13,828 bases of DNA from an uncultured Eubacterium sp. GTDB lineage: Bacteria > Bacillota > Clostridia > Lachnospirales > Lachnospiraceae. The stretch covers positions 1 to 13,828 of the forward strand of contig CAJUIH010000097.1 in NCBI GenBank assembly GCA_910586045.1, in the 5' to 3' direction. Both the position numbers and the translations under genes were made by a program. The notes beneath the pieces were generated by a model. The model was not told where the DNA came from and did not search any database. It saw only the letters and a list, made by a program, of their open reading frames with translations. Of the stretch, positions 1 through 5,906 are shown piece after piece (position 1 is the stretch's first letter; every line of letters starts with the position of its first letter).

Positions 1-715
1 ATGATAAAAAGCAAGAAAAAGAGTTAACGTTTTCAGTTGCAGAATTTAAATGTCCGGATATAGTGGCTGCATATCAACATAGAAGTATTGCGTATGTATA
101 TCAGGGAGTTGTAACGGGCGATTTGAACAATTATTATCCATATCGTGAAAATGGTTTTGCGGTATTTCTGATAGGAAGTGCCTGGAAACCAATCGTGAAT
201 GTCAGCCGTTCCAGAATATCCGAGCTGCCATTATATGCAATATTGGCGATTAATTTCATAATGATCAAGTATCACATATTAGATGGTTCTGGACTTATAT
301 GGTTTGATTTGGGCGGGTGGAAAGACAGGCCATTAAAAGAATGGAGGGAAATGAAAAATTCTCATCTGGACAGATGGATATGGATCTGTTTCCGCCAATG
401 ATGTTTTGTATGGCTGCAAGTGACTGGAGCCGTCAGTATATATGCAGTGCATAGCCTTTTATGCGAAGAGGCATTACAGCGGACCATCCATTCGCAACAT
501 GGCTGCTGGATAATGCAGCGAAACTTAACAAATATTATCCACGACAATTTCAGCAGATAGTCAATTGTCTTTGTGAGAACACTGCAGAAGATATAGTAGA
601 GAAATGCAATTATATTAGAGAGCAGATGTTACGGTTTCCTGAAAATCATGGTGTAGATGTAAGCGCTTTTCCGCAATTGAGTCTGACCGATTTTTGGTTA
701 ATGAAAGAAGAATGA
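1..715 (+). pseudogene. Decayed 3' end of a large protein, possibly Hsp90-like ATPase
   Basis: The reading frame is already open at the left edge (codons from position 3), so the 5' part lies outside the window. Frame 3 runs to a TGA at 399-401. The matching continuation lies in frame 2 from about position 362 and includes the segment DLFPPMMFCMAASDWSRQYI; it meets a TAG at 452-454 and then resumes as PFMRRGITADHPFATWLLDN, ending at TGA 713-715. The two halves read as one protein broken by a frameshift near 350-365 and a nonsense codon at 452. Segments such as SAWKPIVNVSRSRISELPLY remind me of the C-terminal part of large Hsp90-like ATPase proteins of bacterial conflict or defence loci. That assignment is from memory and weak. 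The gene is almost certainly non-functional unless the lesions are sequencing errors. Confidence 0.6.
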
Positions 716-756
716 GAAGACCCTGTGACATAAAATTACCTGTATGAAAGAAAGGG

Positions 757-879
757 ATGTCAATGTTTGACCGGGAAAGACAGCAGGAGGTCATTGGGGT
801 ATCTGATAAGTGGACAGTTATTGAATTTTTAGGACGTAATTTAGGAAACCCAACAAATTTATATGGAAAGGATGAGATT
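757..879 (+). other. Short open stretch of unknown origin before the MNT remnant
   Basis: An open frame begins ATG TCA ATG. The second ATG (763) has AAAGGG six bases upstream, a good ribosome binding site, and the frame runs without a stop into the nucleotidyltransferase ATG at 880. The roughly 40 codons include WTVIEFLGRNLGNPTNLYG, which I do not recognise. They may be the native N-terminus of a longer nucleotidyltransferase, or the remnant of another gene fused in frame. The surrounding decay favours a remnant. Confidence 0.25.
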
Positions 880-1078
880 ATGGTATTGACGGATTATCTG
901 ATAGAAGAAATGGTCAGAGAGCTGAAAAGAATATTTGGTGAAAACATCCAGCAGATTATATTGTTTGGCTCAACTGCGAGGATGGATGCTACGCCAGATA
1001 GTGATATAGATATTGCGGTTATACTTAGACAGGAACTCAGCCATGATAAAAGAGTTGAATTTTTGGAATGGTCAGCAG
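880..1078 (+). pseudogene. Truncated MNT-type nucleotidyltransferase (antitoxin-like)
   Basis: The segment from the ATG at 880 (preceded by AAAGGATGAG) encodes the first two thirds of a minimal nucleotidyltransferase. The hallmark GSTARMDATPDSDIDIAV is the GS-x10-DxD nucleotide and metal binding motif of the MNT/MntA family. In that family such proteins AMPylate and silence a partner HEPN toxin. The Gly that usually follows AR in GSxARG is Met here. After ...SHDKRVEFLEWSA, near 1078, the similarity stops and the sequence switches to HEPN coding in another frame. The C-terminal part has been deleted, and the frame ends on shifted codons at 1107. Loss of the C-terminal lobe makes activity unlikely. 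Confidence 0.7.
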
Positions 1079-1195
1079 TTCGAACGTGCAAAGGAAATGC
1101 TGGATGATGCCAGACAAAACCTGAATAATAATCAGTACAGCACTTCTTTAAATAGATCCTATTATGCGGTATTTCATGCAATAAGAGCTGTATGA
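1079..1195 (+). pseudogene. HEPN-domain toxin remnant
   Basis: In frame 2 the sequence FERAKEMLDDARQNLNNNQY followed by STSLNRSYYAVFHAIRAV is a typical HEPN helical region. RSYYAVFH carries the Arg-x6-His of the usual RNase motif. HEPN proteins of this class normally have more than 100 residues. Here about 38 codons remain, with no start of their own, fused out of frame to the nucleotidyltransferase at about 1078 and stopped by TGA at 1193-1195. The order MNT then HEPN matches the normal antitoxin-toxin operon, so one internal deletion that removed the MNT 3' end and the HEPN 5' end explains the junction. A second event removed the HEPN C-terminus. Confidence 0.65.
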
Positions 1196-1310
1196 ACGCC
1201 AATACATACAGGCAAAAGAAAAAAGAATCGCAGAACTGCGGATAGCAATGCACATATAGGAAAATATTCATTACAGAATTGCAAACAGCAAAGCATGGAA
1301 TAGAAAATGA
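1196..1310. other. Non-coding debris between the decayed patch and the VOC gene
   Basis: Short out-of-context coding-like scraps follow the HEPN stop, for example ERQYIQAKEKRIAELRIAMH read from 1194. None has a start signal or a recognisable family. It looks like leftover coding DNA from the eroded accessory region rather than a gene. Confidence 0.3.
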
Positions 1311-1334
1311 GGGACTGCCGCGCGCGACAACCCC
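1311..1334 (-). terminator. Probable rho-independent terminator of the DUF/VOC operon
   Basis: Read on the minus strand, GGGGTTGTCG-CGCG-CGGCAGTCCC folds into a 10-bp stem (three G-U pairs) with a four-base loop. It is followed by TCATTTTCTATT. It lies 10 bases past the stop of the VOC gene. The U-tract is interrupted, so strength is uncertain. Confidence 0.6.
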
Positions 1335-1343
1335 TTTTCCTTG

Positions 1344-1727
1344 TCAAACTGTAATTTCGATTTGATTTCCCTCGATGTCCGCGATACAGCTTTCATAATA
1401 TCCATCGCCTGTTATGCGCGGCCCGTTGAGTACGGTGTAGCCGTCATTGAGCAGTGCCCGGGTCAGGCTGTCGACTTTTTCCCGGCTGCCGGTACGAAAC
1501 GCCAAATGTGCGTATCCGGTATGTACCGGGAGCTTTTTTGCATCCTGCATGCCCGGCTGGTTCATAATCTCCAGTCTGGCTCCATCGTCAAATGTTAAGA
1601 AATAAGACCGGAACTGTGTTTTCGGATTGTGGTACCCGTCATTGGATACCGCTCCAAAATATTTGATAAAAAAATCTCTGGCGGTTTCCAAATCTTGTAC
1701 ATACATTGCCATATGCTCAATTGTCAT
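1344..1727 (-). CDS. VOC (glyoxalase/bleomycin resistance) superfamily protein
   Basis: A 127-residue protein starting MTIEHMAMYVQDLETARDFF has the compact beta-alpha-beta-beta-beta repeat of the vicinal oxygen chelate superfamily. Candidate metal ligands sit in the usual places: His5 in the first strand, Glu in ARLEIMNQP, His in the GYAHLAF strand, and Glu in GNQIEITV at the C-terminus. Family members include lactoylglutathione lyase, antibiotic-binding proteins and dioxygenases. This one is at the glyoxalase I end of the size range, but the substrate cannot be read from sequence. The start is chosen for AAAGGA seven bases upstream. It follows the membrane protein gene by 21 bases, so the two are probably co-transcribed; a terminator hairpin follows. 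Confidence 0.85.
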   Translation of the reverse strand: MTIEHMAMYVQDLETARDFFIKYFGAVSNDGYHNPKTQFRSYFLTFDDGARLEIMNQPGMQDAKKLPVHTGYAHLAFRTGSREKVDSLTRALLNDGYTVLNGPRITGDGYYESCIADIEGNQIEITV

Positions 1728-1748
1728 ACATGATTCCTTTCAAAATTC

Positions 1749-2255
1749 CTAATCGAAATGCAAAGCGCTTGCATGGCGCAGACGAACCTCCTCCAGCATC
1801 GCCTGCGTCGGCTCCACCTTTAATTCCTGCAGGACGCCCTGACTGGCAAATACCATGCCATAAATATCATGTTCCTCGTTACCGGAAGAAAAATCAAATA
1901 CTTTTAACTGCGGATTGCTGTGGTATGCGTCCAGACGGTGCGATCGGATCGGTGCCATACACTGCAGTTCACTTAATGAATAAGAACGCAGCTTCTTTCT
2001 TCTGCTTTTATTCTTAACCACAGAAATTTCCAGGTCTTCGGATACCAGCAGATATTCGTATTCCCGATAATGATTTTTGATCATAATGACAGTAACCGGA
2101 ACCATAATAATGCCCACGGTCAAAATGAGTGCCTGAAACATGGACCCATAGACCAGCAGCAAAATCGTAATCAAAGTCATGCTGATACCGAGCTGCTTTT
2201 TCTGTACATCCTTTTCATCGTGGACGATAACCTCCGCATAGGATGATTCTCCCAT
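1749..2255 (-). CDS. Two-helix membrane protein, DUF6106-like (paralogue A)
   Basis: A 168-residue protein starting MGESSYAEVIVHDEKD. A charged N-terminus is followed by two closely spaced membrane segments (about residues 22-58), the motif REYEYLL (64-70), and a basic/beta-rich cytosolic domain with SRRKK and a MAPIRSH segment. The layout and these motifs match the protein at 12947-13459, so the two are paralogues. I associate the fold with the Clostridia-restricted DUF6106, whose function is unknown. The frame stays open upstream to 2366, but the start at 2255 is preceded by a strong AGGAGAGGAG site, and the upstream DNA forms large hairpins, so it is read as leader. The VOC gene follows at 21 bases. 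Confidence 0.75.
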   Translation of the reverse strand: MGESSYAEVIVHDEKDVQKKQLGISMTLITILLLVYGSMFQALILTVGIIMVPVTVIMIKNHYREYEYLLVSEDLEISVVKNKSRRKKLRSYSLSELQCMAPIRSHRLDAYHSNPQLKVFDFSSGNEEHDIYGMVFASQGVLQELKVEPTQAMLEEVRLRHASALHFD

Positions 2256-2300
2256 TTGCTTCTCCTCTCCTGTTCTTTTTTCTATCTTGTTTCTTAGGAA

Positions 2301-2353
2301 ATCCACATGCCATACGAATATGGCACTACTAGTAATAAAAATGGCATGCGGAT
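2301..2353 (-). promoter_or_regulatory. Nested hairpins in the leader of membrane protein A
   Basis: On the minus strand ATCCGCATGCCAT (2353-2341) pairs along all 13 bases with ATGGCATGTGGAT (2313-2301), with one G-U pair. Inside, TGCCATA-TTCG-TATGGCA (2325-2308) forms a second 7-bp stem with a UUCG loop. The inner stem reuses bases of the right arm of the outer one, so the two folds exclude each other. It ends about 45 bases before the start codon. This could be an RNA switch, an attenuator without a U-tract, or a DNA palindrome; function is inferred only. Confidence 0.45.
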
Positions 2354-2366
2354 AGTACTTTTTCAT

Positions 2367-2498
2367 AGTAACTGTTCAGAAATAACTTTTAAATAGTGCG
2401 CTGGATTTTTCTTCGAGCGTGCAGCTCAAAAATCAGGCGCATAGCGGGCTATGTAACTGGCACGCCAGCTTTTTTCTTGGGTTGTTTCCTATGCCAAA
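2367..2498. repeat. Cluster of inverted repeats downstream of clpX
   Basis: The span holds an imperfect 13-bp inverted repeat, GCGCTGGATTTTT (2398-2410) with AAAAATCAGGCGC (2428-2440), 11 of 13 paired, with inner GAGC/GCTC arms. A 14-bp DNA palindrome CATAGCGGGCTATG follows at 2440-2453, then a short CTGG-CACG-CCAG stem (2457-2468) followed by C and six T on the plus strand. The first hairpin is the best candidate for the end of the clpX transcript but lacks a clear U-tract. No gene is seen. Confidence 0.45.
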
Positions 2499-4040
2499 TC
2501 AGCCTGCGCCAAGCCGCTTTCCTGCAGCATAATCCGTAAGCCCCGCACAGCCGCGCATGGTAATCAGAGGGCCGCCCCTGCCCTCGACATAATCGCCTGT
2601 AATCGTCACCTTTCCAATATTATCGTCTTTTGGAATTTCATACATAATATCCAGCATAAATTCTTCGATGATCGCACGCAACGCCCTTGCGCCGACTTTC
2701 TTTTCCTTTGCTTTTCTGGCAATCGCACGCAGCGCGTCTTCGTCAAATTCCAAATGTACTTCGTCGTATTCCAATAATTTTTGGTATTGTCTGATAATCG
2801 CGTTTTTAGGTTCTGACAAAATCCGAACAAGCATATCTTCGGTCAGTGCCTCCAGGGAAAATAAAATCGGAAGCCGCCCGATAAATTCCGGAATCATGCC
2901 AAATTTGCGGATATCTTCTACCGTTACTTTTGCCAGCAGATTTTCGTCCTGGTCGTATTTATCTTTTAAATCCGCTTTAAATCCTATGGAAGATTCCTTA
3001 TTCAGCCGTTCTTTGATGATTTCGTCCAAATCCGGAAAGGCGCCGCCGCAGATAAACAGAATATCTTTCGTATTTACCGTCGTCATCGGCACCATCGCGT
3101 TTTTGCTGCTTGCCCCTACCGGAACCTCCACTTCCGCTCCTTCGAGCAGTTTTAGCATGCCCTGCTGTACAGATTCCCCGCTTACGTCACGCTGGTGGGT
3201 ATTTCTCTTTTTTGCGATTTTATCTATTTCATCTATAAAAATAATGCCGTGTTCCGCACGCTCTACATCATTGTCCGCCGCCGCTAAAAGCTTTGATACG
3301 ACGCTTTCAATATCATCGCCGATATAACCGGCTTCTGTCAGCGAAGTTGCATCTGTAATCGCAAGCGGTACGTCCAAAAGCTTTGCCAGCGTCTTCACCA
3401 GATACGTTTTCCCGGATCCGGTCGGGCCTACCATCAGCATATTTGACTTTTCAATTTCAATCTCATCCTGTACGCCGCCGGCTACGCGCTTATAGTGGTT
3501 GTAGACGGCTACGGATACCACTTTTTTCGCATGCTCCTGGCCAACGACATAATCATCCAGCTTTGCCTTTATTTTATGCGGCGCCGGAATATTTTGGATG
3601 TCTAATACGGGCGCTTCTTTTTTTTCTTTCGGCTTTTTCTTTTTTACCTTTTGCGTATGCGGCATCATATTCTGCAGGTCTGTCAGGTTAATCATACTGA
3701 TATTCGGCATCTTTGCGCCTGTATGCTGCATCGGACCCAAAATATCGTCCAAACGGAATCCCGACTGGTTCATTCCGTCAAACGTACGCTGCATGCAATC
3801 CTGACAGATGCAAATATTATTTGGTATTTTAATCATTTTCCCGGCAACGCTTTCCGGACGGCGGCACATATAACAGACATCCTCATAGCCGTCATCCTCC
3901 CTGTCGCTGTCCGTTGTTTTTGCGGAAACCACAGGCGGCTGCTCTTTGTTCGCTTCATTTTTTTTGTCGGCCTGCTCTTCGTTTGGCTGATCGTCCCTGC
4001 TCTCTTTGATGCTGTCTACTTCCCTAAAATCCTCTGACAT
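2499..4040 (-). CDS. clpX: ClpX-like AAA+ unfoldase, divergent solitary form
   Basis: A 513-residue AAA+ unfoldase of the ClpX family, which unfolds substrates and feeds them to ClpP. In order: a Lys/Asp/Glu/Gln-rich extension (1-52), a C4 zinc finger (Cys56, 59, 79, 82), a long linker with a Lys-rich patch (131-141), then AAA+ with Walker A GPTGSGKT (205-212), pore loop GYIG (238-241), Walker B IIFIDEID (266-273), ClpP-docking IGF loop (352-354), arginine finger in PEFIGRLP (R389) and sensor 2 GARALR (R452). Canonical ClpX is about 420 residues, so this one is long. The RKH loop that normally precedes ILFICGG is absent. No clpP is adjacent. The start at 4040 has GGAG/TAGG upstream; the open frame reaching 4160 would overlap the promoter. 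Confidence 0.88.
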   Translation of the reverse strand: MSEDFREVDSIKESRDDQPNEEQADKKNEANKEQPPVVSAKTTDSDREDDGYEDVCYMCRRPESVAGKMIKIPNNICICQDCMQRTFDGMNQSGFRLDDILGPMQHTGAKMPNISMINLTDLQNMMPHTQKVKKKKPKEKKEAPVLDIQNIPAPHKIKAKLDDYVVGQEHAKKVVSVAVYNHYKRVAGGVQDEIEIEKSNMLMVGPTGSGKTYLVKTLAKLLDVPLAITDATSLTEAGYIGDDIESVVSKLLAAADNDVERAEHGIIFIDEIDKIAKKRNTHQRDVSGESVQQGMLKLLEGAEVEVPVGASSKNAMVPMTTVNTKDILFICGGAFPDLDEIIKERLNKESSIGFKADLKDKYDQDENLLAKVTVEDIRKFGMIPEFIGRLPILFSLEALTEDMLVRILSEPKNAIIRQYQKLLEYDEVHLEFDEDALRAIARKAKEKKVGARALRAIIEEFMLDIMYEIPKDDNIGKVTITGDYVEGRGGPLITMRGCAGLTDYAAGKRLGAG

Positions 4041-4131
4041 TATCCTACTCCCATCTGTCTTTTCCCTATCCGGCTGCCCGCATGTCCCGCACCAGCACGG
4101 CACGGCGGCATCTGCCGAAAGGCTATGTTCT

Positions 4132-4160
4132 ATTATAATTAAGCATTCCCTGTTTGGCAA
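4132..4160 (-). promoter_or_regulatory. Promoter of the clpX-like gene
   Basis: Minus strand TTGCCA (4160-4155), 17-base spacer, TATAAT (4137-4132): a near-consensus housekeeping promoter about 90 bases ahead of the ATG. It fixes the gene start downstream of the longer open frame. No CIRCE-type element (the HrcA operator) is visible nearby. Confidence 0.75.
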
Positions 4161-4422
4161 CTCATAAGAGAAAAATTTATAATAAATTAATAACTACTAC
4201 AGCAACAAAAAGTGATCATTTCCATGCTTTTTATCAAAATCCAAATCAAGCGGGCGCTCCATAATTTATACCCATGAACGAAAATATAAGCCGACCCAAA
4301 TGTATAACAGATTAACCACCGGCGGGCCAGGGTTTTCGGGCACGAATGCCCGAAAAAGGAAGCCGCCGCGCCAGGGACGGCGCACTGGCGTTTGGTCCGT
4401 CCGGATCCACGCAAAACATACC
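4161..4422. other. Intergenic region between purB and the clpX promoter
   Basis: With the promoter and leader this makes a gap of 382 bases between genes. It holds a strong hairpin (4333-4356) within a G+C-rich block (about 4316-4390), then A+T-rich DNA. A 21-codon open frame (minus, 4262-4197, beginning MERPLDLDFDKKHGNDHF) is present without a convincing ribosome binding site. No RNA gene or longer gene is supported. Confidence 0.5.
4333..4356 (-). terminator. Strong hairpin downstream of purB
   Basis: A perfect 10-bp stem, TTTTCGGGCA-TTCG-TGCCCGAAAA on the minus strand, lies 67 bases past the purB stop. Outer arms GGCGG and CCGCC could extend it. No T-run follows in the minus direction, so it may be an mRNA 3' stabiliser or end-processing structure rather than a classic terminator. 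Confidence 0.45.
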
Positions 4423-5883
4423 CTACACATAAATGTCCGCTTTGACTCCAAGCAGCTCTTTATTTTCCTCCAAAATTGGCTTGACTATATCCTGTAAAAA
4501 CTTTTCTACCTGAAGCGGCGCACGGCCTACATATCTGGACGGATCCATACTCGCGCGCAGTTCTTCCAGTGTCAGATGGAATGCGGGATCCTCCGCAATC
4601 AGCTCCAGCAGATTGTTGTCCAGCCCGCGTTTTTTTACATTTTCCCCCGCCTGCATGGACAACTGGCGGATGCGTTCGTGCAGTTCTTGACGGTTGCCTC
4701 CTTTTTTTACGGCATCCATCATAATATTTTCGGTCGCCATAAACGGCAGTTCCGCCATCATATGCTTGGTAATCACCTGGTCGTATACGACCAGCCCGTC
4801 GACTACGTTCAAACACAAATCCAAAATACCGTCCACCGCAAGAAATGCTTCCGGTATGGACAGCCTTTTATTTGCGGAATCGTCCAACGTCCGTTCAAAC
4901 CACTGTACGGCGGATGTGACTGCCGGGTTTAATGCATCGATCATCACATAACGTGCCAGGGAAGCGATGCGTTCGCTGCGCATTGGATTTCGTTTGTACG
5001 CCATTGCGGAAGAACCGATCTGGTTTTTTTCAAACGGCTCTTCTACTTCTTTTAGGTGCTGCAGCAGGCGGATATCATTGGACATCTTGTGGGCGCTTGC
5101 CGCAATACCGGCCAATACATTAGCCACCCTTGTATCTACTTTCCTTGAATACGTCTGTCCGGATACCGGGTAGCACTCCGCAAATCCCATTTTTTCAGCA
5201 ATCATCGGATCAATCTTGTCAATGGTTTCCTGATCGTTTTGAAACAATTCCTGGAAGCTTGCCTGTGTTCCGGTCGTTCCTTTGGAACCAAGCAGCTTCA
5301 TTGAACGAATTACATAGTCCGTATCTTCCAAATCCATCAGAAATTCCTGCAGCCACAAAGACGCGCGTTTTCCGACCGTCGTCGGCTGTGCCGGCTGGAA
5401 ATGGGTAAATGCCAGCGTCGGCAGGCTTTTGTACTGGTCCGCAAATACGGACAGTTCCTGAATGACATTAATCAGCTTTACACGTACCAGCTTTAACGCC
5501 TCCGTCATCAGGATAATGTCTGTATTATCGCCCACATAACAAGAGGTTGCGCCCAAATGGATAATGCCGGCCGCTTTCGGACACTGTAAACCGTACGCAT
5601 ATACATGGCTCATCACATCATGACGCACTTCCTGTTCCCTGCGTTTTGCATCCTCGTAATTGATATCATCCGCATGCGCCTGCAATTCCCCGATCATTTC
5701 CTCTGTAATGACCGGTTTTCCATCCGCTCCTTTTAACCCCAGTTCCATCTCTGTCTGCGCTAATGCAATCCAAAGCTTCCTCCATGTACGGAATTTTTTG
5801 TCCTGTGAAAAAATATACTGCATCTGCCTGCTCGCATATCTTTCGGATAACGGACTTGTATATCTGTCTGTACCTGCTGCCAT
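4423..5883 (-). CDS. purB: Adenylosuccinate lyase
   Basis: A 486-residue member of the fumarase/aspartase superfamily. It cleaves SAICAR to AICAR plus fumarate and adenylosuccinate to AMP plus fumarate, so it acts twice in purine synthesis. The family signature loop is GSSAMAYKRNPMRSE (290-304), holding the catalytic serine. Other active-site segments are RHDVMSHVYA (His88), HLGATSCYVGDNTD (109-122) and THFQPAQPTT (His161). The length is nearer the animal-type enzyme (about 480) than the B. subtilis form (about 430). The start at 5883 is preceded by AAAGGAG; the frame upstream overlaps purF and is not used. It is the last gene of the pur operon, 23 bases after purF. Confidence 0.95.
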   Translation of the reverse strand: MAAGTDRYTSPLSERYASRQMQYIFSQDKKFRTWRKLWIALAQTEMELGLKGADGKPVITEEMIGELQAHADDINYEDAKRREQEVRHDVMSHVYAYGLQCPKAAGIIHLGATSCYVGDNTDIILMTEALKLVRVKLINVIQELSVFADQYKSLPTLAFTHFQPAQPTTVGKRASLWLQEFLMDLEDTDYVIRSMKLLGSKGTTGTQASFQELFQNDQETIDKIDPMIAEKMGFAECYPVSGQTYSRKVDTRVANVLAGIAASAHKMSNDIRLLQHLKEVEEPFEKNQIGSSAMAYKRNPMRSERIASLARYVMIDALNPAVTSAVQWFERTLDDSANKRLSIPEAFLAVDGILDLCLNVVDGLVVYDQVITKHMMAELPFMATENIMMDAVKKGGNRQELHERIRQLSMQAGENVKKRGLDNNLLELIAEDPAFHLTLEELRASMDPSRYVGRAPLQVEKFLQDIVKPILEENKELLGVKADIYV

Positions 5884-5906
5884 TATTCCGGCTCCTTTCG
5901 CATTTT

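Noticed and set aside
2457..2475. Plus-strand intrinsic terminator
   Set aside because: The stem is only 4 to 5 bp and no plus-strand gene ends here, so it is noted only as part of the inverted repeat cluster.
2668..3327. Plus-strand open frame of about 220 codons opposite clpX
   Set aside because: It is Ser-rich antisense translation of a conserved AAA+ gene, with no ribosome binding site or recognisable domain.
4041..4160. N-terminal extension of the clpX-like protein back to 4160
   Set aside because: The first codon would coincide with the -35 box of a near-consensus promoter, and a good ribosome binding site precedes the ATG at 4040.
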